In this document: positions 42,829 to 51,823 of the stretch, one piece after another
How the letters are laid out: every line of letters begins with the position of its first letter
Numbering within the stretch: position 1 is the stretch's first letter
Source: WRAV01 sp050950205
GTDB taxonomy: Bacteria; Bacillota; Clostridia; Oscillospirales; Ruminococcaceae
DNA length: 64,000 nucleotides
Assembly (NCBI GenBank): GCA_050950205.1
Contig: JBMNHF010000016.1
Span: 1-64,000 of the forward strand
Direction: 5' to 3'
Translations under genes and position numbers: made by a program
The notes under the pieces: generated by a model
What the model was told of the DNA's origin: nothing
Databases searched by the model: none
What the model saw: the letters and a program-made list of their open reading frames with translations, nothing else

Positions 42829-44103
42829 ATGATTGAACTGGTGAAGTTTCCGGGACTGGGATTTGCCATTGAACTCAATCGGGTGGCCTTTACCGTTTGG
42901 GGCAGACCCATTTATTGGTACGGCATCCTCTTTGGGCTGAGCTTTCTTGCCGCAGCCCTGTATATTGTCAAGCGGGTAAAGGAGTTTGGACTGGACGCTG
43001 ACCGAATGATTGATGTGCTGCTGGGTACCGTCATCGGGGGCTTGGTTGGCGCCCGGCTCTACTACGTTGCTTTTTCATGGGATACATACCAGGGCGATCT
43101 CATGAAAATCATCAACGTGCGGGAAGGGGGCCTTGCTCTCTACGGGGGAGTCATCGGCGCCGCTCTGGCAGGGTATGGGATGTGCCGTCTGCGCAAAGTA
43201 AAATTTATCCCTCTGTGCGATTTGTTCTTCAGCGGCCTGCTTTTGGCTCAGGCCATAGGGCGCTGGGGCAACTTTGTCAATGTGGAAGCCTTTGGCGGCA
43301 ACACCACCGCTCCCTGGGGGATGACCAGCGACTCCATTGTCCGCTATCTGGAGTGGAAGCAGGAGGCTCTGGCTGCTATCGGTATCGCTGTCGATCCTGC
43401 CATGCCGGTTCACCCCACCTTTTTCTATGAATCGGCTTGGTGTCTTTTGGGCTTTGTGGGGTTGGCGTTGTTTACCAAGCGCCGCCGGTACGACGGGCAG
43501 CTCAGCTTGCTCTACCTAAGCTGGTATGGGTTGGGCCGCTTTTTCATCGAGGGGCTGCGCACCGACTCCCTGATGTGGGGCGGGGTGAGGGTATCTCAGG
43601 CACTGGCTGCTCTTTGCGTGGTGGTTTCTGTGGCCCTTTTGACTTATTTCCATCGGAAAATCAAGCGGGCAGATGACCCCGAGTTTATGCAGCTTTATGT
43701 CCACACCCAGGAAGGGCAGGCCATTTTGGCCGGAGCCTTCTACCCTCAAAAGGGCAAGGAGAGCCAGGAAGAAGAGGCCCACCAGCAGGATCAAGCTGCC
43801 AAACCGGAGGGAGAGGAACCCCAGTCCGGGGAAGAACCCTCGGAAGCTGCGGCAGAGACTGAGGAAGCCGCCGGGCAGGAGGAAGCTCCACCAAAGGAGG
43901 AACCCGCTTTGGAGGAACCCGCTTTGGAGGAACCCGCTTTGGAGGAACCCGCTTTGGAGGAACCCGCTTTGGAGGAACCCGCTTTGGAGGAACCCGCTTT
44001 GGAGGAACCCGCTTTCCACCTTTCTTCGCAAGCCCAAGGGGAAGAAGCCACAGACAAACCCGGTACCGGGGAAGAAGCAGAAGAGAGCGGGGCGGCAGAA
44101 TAG
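42829..44103 (+). CDS. lgt: Prolipoprotein diacylglyceryl transferase with repeated C-terminal tail
   Basis: Lgt moves diacylglycerol from phosphatidylglycerol to the lipobox Cys of prolipoproteins. The membrane core, about residues 1-285, has seven hydrophobic segments, the RxGGLALYGGVIGA block and the signature GRWGNFVNVEAFG. Beyond it lies a 140-residue cytoplasmic tail, highly acidic and Pro-rich, with eight EEPAL units (last one EEPAF) encoded by a perfect 15-base tandem repeat. The family usually ends near residue 280-300, so the tail is an add-on. Several lipoproteins in this window would be its substrates. Confidence 0.95.
   Translation: MIELVKFPGLGFAIELNRVAFTVWGRPIYWYGILFGLSFLAAALYIVKRVKEFGLDADRMIDVLLGTVIGGLVGARLYYVAFSWDTYQGDLMKIINVREGGLALYGGVIGAALAGYGMCRLRKVKFIPLCDLFFSGLLLAQAIGRWGNFVNVEAFGGNTTAPWGMTSDSIVRYLEWKQEALAAIGIAVDPAMPVHPTFFYESAWCLLGFVGLALFTKRRRYDGQLSLLYLSWYGLGRFFIEGLRTDSLMWGGVRVSQALAALCVVVSVALLTYFHRKIKRADDPEFMQLYVHTQEGQAILAGAFYPQKGKESQEEEAHQQDQAAKPEGEEPQSGEEPSEAAAETEEAAGQEEAPPKEEPALEEPALEEPALEEPALEEPALEEPALEEPALEEPAFHLSSQAQGEEATDKPGTGEEAEESGAAE
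43897..44016 (+). repeat. 15-base minisatellite, eight copies, inside lgt
   Basis: Eight head-to-tail copies of GAGGAACCCGCTTTG run from 43897 to 44016; the last differs only in its final base. The period is five codons, so copy-number changes keep the frame. The absence of third-position drift suggests recent expansion. Confidence 0.95.
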
Positions 44104-44218
44104 GGTCGGTTCCAGCGCAGAAAAATGGTTTTGCAGTTTTTTCTTCCAAAGAAAAGCAAATCTCTGTGCTTTCGTTGACTTTTTTGCCGCAATCCCATAT
44201 ACTATTCGTTGTGAATAA

Positions 44219-44260
44219 AAGCCCCCCTAGCCCAACAACAGGTGCAGCGGGGGCTTAAAA
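44219..44260. terminator. Hairpin between lgt and secD
   Basis: AAGCCCCC (about 44220-44227) and GGGGGCTT (about 44251-44258) can pair around a ~23-base loop. The T run is on the minus side only, so it may act as a processing or attenuation hairpin and not as a strong terminator for lgt. Confidence 0.4.
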
Positions 44261-44311
44261 GGGCGTTTGGGGGCTTTGCTTCCCAGCTCCCGCAGAGACG
44301 GAGGACAACAT

Positions 44312-45709
44312 ATGAGAAAAGTGGGAAAACCAGTTTTTTTCGTTGTTGTATTGCTGATTGCCTTGATGACCATTTTGAGCTTTGTGGGAATTCACTGGCA
44401 GTACGGCGATATTACAACGACCTACATCAAGGGAGCCAAGGATATACGCTGGGGCATTGATATCCGCGGCGGTGTAGACGTTACCTTTTCCCCGCCGGAA
44501 GGGTACGATGCTGCTCCCGAGGATATCAGTAAGGCACAGGCGATTATCGAAACCCGCCTGATTAACCTGAACATTGCCGACTACGAAATTTATCCCGATA
44601 TGGAACGGGACAGAATTATTGTTCGGTTCCCCTGGAAGTCCGACGAAGAGAATTTCAATCCCGAGAAGGCCATTGAGGAGCTGGGAGATACCGCCATGCT
44701 CACCTTCCGGGAAGGAGCTGAGGTGGATGCCAACGGCCAGCCCACCGGGGTGACCGAAAATGTCATCCTCACCGGCAACGACGTGGAAAGTGCTCAGTAT
44801 ATGTACGGCGCCCTTTCCGAAAACGGAGCCCCTCAGCACTTTGTGGCCCTTTCCTTTAAAGAATCCGGTAAGGAGGCCTTTGCCGACGCCACCGCCCGGC
44901 TTCAGGGTTCGCAGATTTCCATCTGGATGGACGAGGAAATGATTTCCGCACCTCGGGTGAACGCCCACATCACCGACGGACAAGCCATCATCGAGGGGCA
45001 GTTTACCGCAGCCTCCGCTGCCGAGCTGGCCCGCAAGATTCAGGGCGGTGCCCTGCCCTTTAAATTGACCACCGAAAACTACAGCACCATCTCTCCTTCT
45101 CTGGGAGAGGGGGCTAAAAACGCCATGGTGCTGGCGGGTGTGATTGCCTATCTGGCAGTCTGCGCCTTTATAATTTGGAAGTATCGTCTGCCCGGAGTGG
45201 TTGCCTCCATTAGTCTGGCAGGCCAGGTGGGCCTGATGATTGCCGCCATTACCGGATTTTTTGGCTTTGTGCCTTCCTTTACCCTGACTTTGCCGGGTAT
45301 TGCAGGCATCATCCTTTCCATTGGCTTTGGTGTGGATGCCAGCATCATCACCGCCGAGCGAATTAGAGAGGAAATGGCCATTGGCAAAACCATTGACGGC
45401 TCCATCCTGGCAGGCTTTAACCGGGCCTTTTCCGCCATTTTTGACGGCAACATTACCGTTATCATTGTATCCGTCATTTTGATGGGAGCCTTTGGCCCGC
45501 CCAACAGTTTCTTTGCCAAAATTCTAAGGCCTGTGTTCTTTATGTTTGGACCTACCACCGCTGGAGCCATCTATTCCTTTGGCTACACGCTGCTGATGGG
45601 TGTGTTGGCAAACTTCATCATGGGCATTTTTGCTGCTCGGATGATGCTGCGCTCCCTCTGTCGGTTCCGCCCCTTCCGTAAGGTTTGGCTGTATGGAGGT
45701 GAAAAGTGA
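44312..45709 (+). CDS. secD: Protein translocase subunit SecD
   Basis: SecD with SecF uses the proton gradient to help SecYEG release secreted proteins. The 465-residue protein has an N-terminal membrane segment (about 8-28), the block WGIDIRGGVDVTF, an extracellular P1 domain, ADGQAIIEGQF-like text (TDGQAIIEGQFT), and five C-terminal membrane segments with PGIAGIILSIGFGVDASIITAERIREE over two blocks. ATG 44312 follows GACGGAGGAC. The stop overlaps secF. Confidence 0.95.
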   Translation: MRKVGKPVFFVVVLLIALMTILSFVGIHWQYGDITTTYIKGAKDIRWGIDIRGGVDVTFSPPEGYDAAPEDISKAQAIIETRLINLNIADYEIYPDMERDRIIVRFPWKSDEENFNPEKAIEELGDTAMLTFREGAEVDANGQPTGVTENVILTGNDVESAQYMYGALSENGAPQHFVALSFKESGKEAFADATARLQGSQISIWMDEEMISAPRVNAHITDGQAIIEGQFTAASAAELARKIQGGALPFKLTTENYSTISPSLGEGAKNAMVLAGVIAYLAVCAFIIWKYRLPGVVASISLAGQVGLMIAAITGFFGFVPSFTLTLPGIAGIILSIGFGVDASIITAERIREEMAIGKTIDGSILAGFNRAFSAIFDGNITVIIVSVILMGAFGPPNSFFAKILRPVFFMFGPTTAGAIYSFGYTLLMGVLANFIMGIFAARMMLRSLCRFRPFRKVWLYGGEK

Positions 45710-46629
45710 TGACCAACATTCCATTTATGGGCCTTTCCAAACGCTTTTTCACTATTTCGTCAGTTGTTGCGGCCGTAATTTTGCTGGCGTCTTTTGTGCT
45801 GGGAGTGGAGCTGGACGTGCAATTTAAGGGCGGCTCCATCATCACCTACTCTTATGAGGGTGACTTGGATAAAGAAGCCTTTGCCAGAGCTGCTCAGGAA
45901 TTGACCCAAACCAATCTCTCCATTCAGGAAAGCACCGACATTGCCACCGGGCGCAACACCGTGGTCCTCACCATGCCGGGCACCAAAAGCCTGACCGCTG
46001 AGGAAATGGCAGCTTTTACCGAGGGCTTGCAGGAGCGGTTCCCCCAAAACAACCCTCACACTCTTTCCATCAACAATGTCAGCGCCACCATGGGCTTTGA
46101 GTTTTTGACCAAATGCTTGACGGCGGTTGCCTTTGCCTCTCTGCTGATGGTGATTTATGTGGCATTCCGCTTTCGTCGGATTGGGGGTTGGGCAGCCGGA
46201 GTCATGGGCGTTGTGGCCTTGATTCACGATATCATTATAGTATTTGGTGTGTTTGTGCTGCTGCGCATTCCCCTTAACGGAAACTTTATTGCGGTGGTGC
46301 TCACCATTTTGGGCTACTCCCTCAACGACACCATCGTCATTTACGACCGCATCCGGGAAAACAAGAAGCTGCTGGGCGACAAAATGTCCCTGTCGGATTT
46401 GGTGGATCTGTCCATCAACCAGAGCTTTCGCCGCACCCTAAACACCACCATAACTACGGTTCTGGCCATGGTGGTAGTCACCGTGGTTGCGCTGATCTAC
46501 AATGTGGAGAGCATTATCACCTTCTCCGGTCCCATGATTTTGGGCCTTGTTTCCGGTGTCTATTCCTCCATCTGCATTGCCGGCCCCCTTTGGGTGCGGT
46601 GGCGCAACTACCGGGATGTCAAAGCATAA
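45709..46629 (+). CDS. secF: Protein translocase subunit SecF
   Basis: SecF is the partner of SecD, 306 residues with six membrane segments. FKGGSIITYSYEG, SVSATMG-like NNVSATMGFEF, FTLTGYSLNDT-like ILGYSLNDTIVIYDRIREN and LNTTITTVLAMV are the family blocks. ATG 45709 starts in the last base of the secD stop codon, with GGAGGTG eight bases upstream; GTG 45706 is also possible. A strong terminator follows. Confidence 0.95.
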   Translation: MTNIPFMGLSKRFFTISSVVAAVILLASFVLGVELDVQFKGGSIITYSYEGDLDKEAFARAAQELTQTNLSIQESTDIATGRNTVVLTMPGTKSLTAEEMAAFTEGLQERFPQNNPHTLSINNVSATMGFEFLTKCLTAVAFASLLMVIYVAFRFRRIGGWAAGVMGVVALIHDIIIVFGVFVLLRIPLNGNFIAVVLTILGYSLNDTIVIYDRIRENKKLLGDKMSLSDLVDLSINQSFRRTLNTTITTVLAMVVVTVVALIYNVESIITFSGPMILGLVSGVYSSICIAGPLWVRWRNYRDVKA

Positions 46630-46646
46630 TAATATGGAGCAAACTC

Positions 46647-46679
46647 AAAACGCCTGCGGAATATTCCGCAGGCGTTTTT
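46647..46679. terminator. Terminator after secF
   Basis: AAAACGCCTGCGGAAT and ATTCCGCAGGCGTTTT form a perfect palindrome at about 46647-46678, followed by T. It separates secF (+) from the convergent fabD (-). Confidence 0.9.
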
Positions 46680-46769
46680 GCTGTTTTATACCCTTACCGC
46701 ATAAAAAGACGCCCCAAAGATTCCAAAGGAATCCCAAGGGCGCCCGAAATAAGGAGGAAAAACAGTATT

Positions 46770-47684
46770 TTACGCCAAAGCCTGGGCAGTCTTTTTCAGG
46801 GTTTCCATATCCTCCACCTGAAAGACGGCAAGGCTGCGGCAATTTTTTTTGGCCAGTGTGGAGGCCGTGCGCTTGGGGCCGAATTCCACACATCCTTCCA
46901 CCCCGTTTTCAACCATGGCGGCAACTTGACGGGTAAACAGGACTGGACTTACCATATGTTGGGCAAAATAATCGGGGAAGTTTTCTGGCACCAGCTTTTC
47001 CCCCGTCAGGTTGGAGTAAAAATCCCACTGGGGAGGAGCATAGGCTATGTCCTGCACCAGCTTTTTGAGCTGTAGGGCCGCCTGTTCCATCATGGGGGTG
47101 TGAAAGGCGCTGCTCACCCCAAGGCGGGAGATTCTCGCCCCGGCTTGCTCCAGCTCCCGGGCTGCAGCCAGACAGTTTGTGGTATCCCCCGAAATCACCG
47201 TTTGACTGGGAAGATTGTAGTTGACCGCCCAAACCTTGGGATAACGGGCGCAGACGGTTTCCACGGTTTGCGGGTCGCTGCCCAAAATGGCAACCATAGC
47301 TCCCGGTGCACTGTTTGCCGCCTCTTCCATCACGGCGGCCCGGGCGGCAATGATGCGAAAGCCGTCCTCCATGGAAAAACAGCCGGCACAACACAAAGCG
47401 GCGTACTCACCCAAAGAGTGGCCTGCGGTAGCGCCAGGTAAGGGGAGATGGTCCCGGGCCGCGGCAAAGGCCGCCAAAGAGTGAGCGAAGATGACAGGTT
47501 GGGCCAAGCGGGTTTGGGCCAGCTCCTCCTCGGAGCTTTGCTCCGAAGCCTTTGCCACGTCAAACCCAAGGATATCTCCCCCGCATTCGTAAACCTGCCG
47601 GGCGGCAAAACTTTCCTCCCGCAGTTTTTTTCCCATACCGGGATACTGGGATCCCTGACCACCAAACAAAGCGGCTATTTTCAC
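46770..47684 (-). CDS. fabD: Malonyl-CoA:ACP transacylase
   Basis: FabD loads malonyl groups onto ACP for fatty acid synthesis. The 304-residue protein has FGGQGSQYPGMG, the nucleophile elbow GHSLGEYAAL, the AFHTPMM histidine block and EFGPKRTASTLAKK. GTG 47684 follows AAAGGAGA. Its position is unusual: it is on the minus strand, divergent from fabH, and not inside the fab operon where it usually lies between fabK and fabG. Confidence 0.95.
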   Translation of the reverse strand: MKIAALFGGQGSQYPGMGKKLREESFAARQVYECGGDILGFDVAKASEQSSEEELAQTRLAQPVIFAHSLAAFAAARDHLPLPGATAGHSLGEYAALCCAGCFSMEDGFRIIAARAAVMEEAANSAPGAMVAILGSDPQTVETVCARYPKVWAVNYNLPSQTVISGDTTNCLAAARELEQAGARISRLGVSSAFHTPMMEQAALQLKKLVQDIAYAPPQWDFYSNLTGEKLVPENFPDYFAQHMVSPVLFTRQVAAMVENGVEGCVEFGPKRTASTLAKKNCRSLAVFQVEDMETLKKTAQALA

Positions 47685-47722
47685 CAGGCAGTCTCCTTTC
47701 ACATTTTTTTCCAAAATAGGGC

Positions 47723-47784
47723 TTGACAAATCCATCGGCAGAAGATATTCTAAAAAATATAACAACTGTTACATTTTTATTATA
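47723..47784. promoter_or_regulatory. Divergent fabH/fabD promoters with a possible operator
   Basis: For fabH (+): TTGACA (47723-47728), 17 bases, TATTCT (47746-47751). For fabD (-): TATAAT (47784-47779) with TGTACA 17 bases before it. Between the two -10 boxes lies an inverted repeat, TAACA-AC-TGTTA (47760-47771), well placed to control both. I do not recognise it as a FapR or FabT site. Confidence 0.55.
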
Positions 47785-47827
47785 GCGCAAGAAAATCAAT
47801 TTGTACAGAGGCGGGAGTGAAAAATTT

Positions 47828-48808
47828 TTGGGTATTACAATATTGGGCACCGGGCACTACCTGCCGGAATACATTGCCTCCAATCAGGAATACGAAACCT
47901 TTCTGGATACCTCCGATGAGTGGATTGTCACCCGCACCGGAATGAAGGAGCGGCGGATTGCGCTGGATACCCCCGTTTGGAAGATGGGGGTGCTGGCTGC
48001 CCGGCAAGCTCTAAAAGCCGCTGGCATATCGCCGGAGGAGATTGATCTCATTCTTTGCACCACGGTGACGGGGGACTACCGCTATCCCAGCACCGCCTGC
48101 TTGATTCAGGGAGAGCTGGGAGCAAACAATGCCTTTGCCATGGATGTGGCAGCCGCCTGCACCGGATCGGTTTACGCTTTGGATATGGCGCGGCGGTACC
48201 TGGAAACAGGAGATGTCAAAACCGTGTTGCAGGTCAGTGCCGAAGCCCTTTCCCAAACCACCGATTATACCGATCGGGGCTCGGCCATTTTGTTTGGAGA
48301 CGGTGCGGGAGCCGTGGTGCTGCAAAAGGGAGAAGGCCTCTTTGCCTCGGCCCTGTTTAGCGATCCCGATCAGGGTCAGCATCTCCACTGCCCCCTTCCC
48401 CGGCAGGCTTTGCCCTTTGGAGGCGGCACTCCGGCAGGAGGAGAAAGGGGTCTGACCTATATGAACGGCCGGGAAGTATATAAATTTGCCATCCGGGCCA
48501 TGCCCGCTGCCGTACAGGCTGCTTGTCAAAAAGCGGGAATTGCAGTGGAGGAGCTGGATCTTATCATCCCCCATCAGGCCAATCTGCGGATTATTGAGAC
48601 GGCAGCCAAGGCTTTAAAGGTGCCCCTGGAGAAGATCTGCGTCAATATTCACAAATATGGCAATACTTCCAGTGCCAGTATTATGCTCTGCCTGGATGAA
48701 GCCATTCTGGAAGGGCGAATCACCCCGGGAGACCGCATCTGCTGCGTGGGATTTGGGGCAGGGCTTACCTACGGCGCTGTGGTGATGGAATACCAAAGCA
48801 AGCCATAA
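47828..48808 (+). CDS. fabH: 3-oxoacyl-ACP synthase III
   Basis: FabH starts each fatty acid by condensing acetyl-CoA or a branched acyl-CoA with malonyl-ACP. The 326-residue protein has the triad as AAACTGS (Cys), IPHQANLRI (His) and YGNTSSAS (Asn), the N-terminal GTGHYLPE and TGMKERR. The start is placed at TTG 47828 because homologues begin just before ITILGTG and GCGGGAG lies about ten bases upstream; TTG 47801 would add an atypical extension. It is first in the fab/acc operon. Confidence 0.95.
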   Translation: MGITILGTGHYLPEYIASNQEYETFLDTSDEWIVTRTGMKERRIALDTPVWKMGVLAARQALKAAGISPEEIDLILCTTVTGDYRYPSTACLIQGELGANNAFAMDVAAACTGSVYALDMARRYLETGDVKTVLQVSAEALSQTTDYTDRGSAILFGDGAGAVVLQKGEGLFASALFSDPDQGQHLHCPLPRQALPFGGGTPAGGERGLTYMNGREVYKFAIRAMPAAVQAACQKAGIAVEELDLIIPHQANLRIIETAAKALKVPLEKICVNIHKYGNTSSASIMLCLDEAILEGRITPGDRICCVGFGAGLTYGAVVMEYQSKP

Positions 48809-48852
48809 CCTTTTAAAACCTTTTTATTACTCAGGAATAGGCGGAATGTACT

Positions 48853-49815
48853 ATGAAGACAAGAGTGACCCAACTTTTGGGAATTAAGGCCCCTGTCCTG
48901 CAGGGGGGGATGGCGTGGGTGGCCGACGGGCATTTGGCGGCTGCTGTTTCCAATGGCGGAGGCCTTGGAATCATCGGCTCCGGCAGTATGCAGGCCGATC
49001 ATCTGCGCAAGGAAATTCAGCTGGTCAAATCCCTGACCAATAAGCCCTTTGGGGTTAATTTGATGATGATAAATCCGGCGGTGGCCGATTTGGCCCAGCT
49101 CTGCATCGACGAAAAGGTTCCGGTGATCACAACGGGGGCAGGAAACCCCGCACCCTATATTCCGACTTGGAAGCAGGCGGGCAGCAAGGTGATTCCTGTG
49201 GTCCCCAGTGTGGCTTTGGCGGTACGGATGCAGCGGGCCGGCGCAGACGCCTTGGTGGCGGAGGGCACCGAGGCGGGTGGACATATCGGCGAGCTCACCA
49301 CCTTTTGCCTCATCCCCCAGATTGCCGATGCCATCGAGATTCCCCTCATTGCGGCGGGGGGAATCGCCGATGGCAGAGGGATGGCGGCAGCTCTCATGCT
49401 GGGAGCCGACGCAGTCCAGATGGGCACTGCCTTTATCTGCTCCCAGGAGTGCACCGCCCACCAGACCTATAAAAACCTGATTCTGGAGGCGGGAGACACG
49501 GCGACGGTGGTTACCGGACGGGTGCTTGGGCATCCCGCGCGAAGCCTTAAAAGTCGGTTTATCCGCCGCATGCTACAGATGGAAAGGGAGCAGCGCTCCG
49601 CCGATGAAATGGAGCAGGCGTTGCTGGGTTCTCTGCGCAATGCCGTCCTTCACGGAGATCTGGAACAGGGTAGCTTTATGGCAGGGCAGTGCGCCGGTCT
49701 GGTGCGGGAAGTTCTGCCCGCTGCAGAGATCATTGCCAATGTGGTGGAACAGGCAGAGGCCCTTTGCGGCAATTTGACTCATCATTTCGAGGAAAGGGGG
49801 ATTACCCTTGGGTAA
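48853..49815 (+). CDS. fabK: Enoyl-ACP reductase II (FMN-dependent)
   Basis: FabK does the last reduction of each elongation cycle using FMN and NAD(P)H. The 320-residue TIM barrel has QGGMAWVADGHLAAAVSNGGG, PFGVNLMM, the VVPSVALAVRMQRAGADALVAEG strand over two blocks, EAGGHIGELTT and GGIADGRGMAAAL. FabK enzymes are insensitive to triclosan; no FabI is seen here. The stop overlaps the fabG start by 8 bases. Confidence 0.95.
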   Translation: MKTRVTQLLGIKAPVLQGGMAWVADGHLAAAVSNGGGLGIIGSGSMQADHLRKEIQLVKSLTNKPFGVNLMMINPAVADLAQLCIDEKVPVITTGAGNPAPYIPTWKQAGSKVIPVVPSVALAVRMQRAGADALVAEGTEAGGHIGELTTFCLIPQIADAIEIPLIAAGGIADGRGMAAALMLGADAVQMGTAFICSQECTAHQTYKNLILEAGDTATVVTGRVLGHPARSLKSRFIRRMLQMEREQRSADEMEQALLGSLRNAVLHGDLEQGSFMAGQCAGLVREVLPAAEIIANVVEQAEALCGNLTHHFEERGITLG

Positions 49816-50545
49816 AACAGCGCTGATTACCGGAGCCTCCTCCGGCATTGGAGCTGCCGTTGCGCAGGCACTGGCGGAGCAGGGCTACCATATCGCTGTG
49901 GGGTGCCACAGCCGCTCCTCGGTGGAGCGGGGAGGCAATGCCGTAGTGCAGCGGTGCAGGCAGCATGGCGTGCAGGCCGAATGCTTTGTGGCAGACGTCT
50001 CTGACTTTTTGGGCTGTGCCTCCATGGTGAAAGGGGTGGCTGACCGGTTTGGCAGCATCGATGTGCTGGTCAACTGCGCCGGCGTCACCCGGGACGGCCC
50101 CATTGCCCGCATGAGCGAAGAGCAATACGATACGGTGGTGGATGTCAACCTCAAAGGAGCTTTTAGCGCCATCCGCCATGTCACTCCCTTGATGATGAAG
50201 CAGCGCAGCGGCGCCATTGTCAACATTTCGTCGGTGGTAGGAATTGTGGGAAACCGGGGACAGTCCAACTACGCCGCCTCCAAGGCGGGGCTGATTGGCC
50301 TGACCAAGTCGGTGGCCCGGGAGCTTGGCTCCCGAGGCATCACCTGCAACGCGGTGGCACCCGGCTATATCCAAACCGCCATGACCGACGCCATGCCGGA
50401 AAAAGCAAAGGAGGCCATTCTCTCCACCATCGCTTTGGGCCGGCCCGGAACCCCTGAGGAAGTGGCGGATGCCGTGGTATTCCTCGTCAAAAACCGCTAT
50501 ATCACCGGGCAGGTGCTGGTGGTGGACGGCGGCATGACCATGTAG
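49808..50545 (+). CDS. fabG: 3-oxoacyl-ACP reductase
   Basis: FabG reduces the keto group with NADPH. This 245-residue short-chain dehydrogenase has the cofactor motif TGASSGIG, VNCAGVTRDG, and the catalytic Ser-Tyr-Lys as NISSVVG and YAASKAG. TTG 49808 follows AAAGGGGGA and lies inside the end of fabK. It ends with GQVLVVDGGMTM, typical for FabG. Confidence 0.95.
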   Translation: MGKTALITGASSGIGAAVAQALAEQGYHIAVGCHSRSSVERGGNAVVQRCRQHGVQAECFVADVSDFLGCASMVKGVADRFGSIDVLVNCAGVTRDGPIARMSEEQYDTVVDVNLKGAFSAIRHVTPLMMKQRSGAIVNISSVVGIVGNRGQSNYAASKAGLIGLTKSVARELGSRGITCNAVAPGYIQTAMTDAMPEKAKEAILSTIALGRPGTPEEVADAVVFLVKNRYITGQVLVVDGGMTM

Positions 50546-50583
50546 CAGAAACGCTGTGAAATCGAGCTAAAGGAGTACTGACC

Positions 50584-51819
50584 TTGAAACGAGTAGTGAT
50601 TACAGGAATGGGTGCCATCACCTCCTGCGGCATGGGGGTGGAACCCCTTTGGAAGCAGGTGCTGGAAGGCCGCCATGGCTTTCGCGCCATTACCAGCTTT
50701 GATACCCAGGACTTTGCCGTAAAGTATGCCGCCGAAATTCCCGATTGGGATCCGGTGGCCATGGGACTGAATAAAAAAGAAGCCCGCCGCATGGACCGGT
50801 TCAGCCAGTTTGCCATGGTGGCCGCCAATATGGCGATAAAGCAGGCGGGAAACTTTGCCGCCGACCTGGATCCCTTCCGGGTAGGGGTGCTGGTTTCCAG
50901 CGGAGTGGGAGGATTTCACTCTTTTGAAGAGGAAAAGCAAAAGGCCATGGAAAAAGGCGTGGGAAGGGTCAGCGTCTTTTTCATCCCCATGATGATTCCC
51001 AACATGGCGGGGGGGCTCATTGCCATAGAACACGGCTTTAAGGGAGAAAACTACTGCCCTGTGTCCGCCTGCGCTTCCAGCGCCCACGCCATTGGAGAGG
51101 CTTTTCGCAAAATCAAGCACGGGTATCTGGACGCCTGCATCACCGGCGGGGCCGAAGCCGCCGTCACCCAATTTGCCTTGGCGGGCTTTCACAACATGGG
51201 AGCCTTGGCGGTGGGAGAGGATCCCGCCCGGCTGTCCATTCCCTTTGACAAAGAGCGCAAAGGCTTTGTGATGGGAGAGGGAGCTGCCATTTTGGTGCTG
51301 GAGGAGCTGGAACACGCCAAAAAGCGGGGAGCGGATATTTTTGCCGAGGTGGTGGGCTACGGCGCTACCGACGATGCCTACCACATCACCGGACCCGACC
51401 CCCAGGGATTGGGGGGAGCCAAGGCCATGGAACTGGCCATGCAGGAAGCCGGATTGGAGCAGGTGGATTACATCAACGCCCACGGCACCTCCACCGAGGC
51501 CAACGACAAAATCGAAACCCTTGCCATCAAAACCGTGTTGGGGGAGGAGACCGCCCGAAAGGCCGCCATTTCCTCCACTAAGGGGGTTACCGGCCACATG
51601 CTGGGAGCCGCCGGAGCAGTGGAAGCCATTCTGACAGCTCTGGCACTGCGGGAAAGCATCATTCCCCCCACAGCGGGGTATCGGATTCCCGATGAGGAAT
51701 GCGACTTGGATTACGTCACCCAAGGGGCGAGGAAAAAAGACATCCGCCGGGCCCTTTCCAATTCTTTAGGCTTTGGCGGACACAATGCCACATTGGCCTT
51801 GCAAAAATACGAAGGATGA
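50584..51819 (+). CDS. fabF: 3-oxoacyl-ACP synthase II
   Basis: FabF elongates the acyl chain by condensing acyl-ACP with malonyl-ACP. The 411-residue thiolase-fold protein has RVVITGMGAITSCG, Cys in PVSACASSAHAIGEA, His in NAHGTSTEAND and His in GVTGHMLGAAGA, and ends NSLGFGGHNATL. TTG 50584 follows AAAGGAG. It lies 38 bases after fabG. Confidence 0.96.
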   Translation: MKRVVITGMGAITSCGMGVEPLWKQVLEGRHGFRAITSFDTQDFAVKYAAEIPDWDPVAMGLNKKEARRMDRFSQFAMVAANMAIKQAGNFAADLDPFRVGVLVSSGVGGFHSFEEEKQKAMEKGVGRVSVFFIPMMIPNMAGGLIAIEHGFKGENYCPVSACASSAHAIGEAFRKIKHGYLDACITGGAEAAVTQFALAGFHNMGALAVGEDPARLSIPFDKERKGFVMGEGAAILVLEELEHAKKRGADIFAEVVGYGATDDAYHITGPDPQGLGGAKAMELAMQEAGLEQVDYINAHGTSTEANDKIETLAIKTVLGEETARKAAISSTKGVTGHMLGAAGAVEAILTALALRESIIPPTAGYRIPDEECDLDYVTQGARKKDIRRALSNSLGFGGHNATLALQKYEG

Positions 51820-51823
51820 AGGG

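Noticed and set aside
43897..44016. Direct repeats considered as a CRISPR array
   Set aside because: The units are 15 bases, tandem without spacers and in frame in lgt; this is a minisatellite.
50497..51723. A 408-codon minus-strand frame
   Set aside because: It mirrors fabF, with no recognisable domain and no ribosome site.
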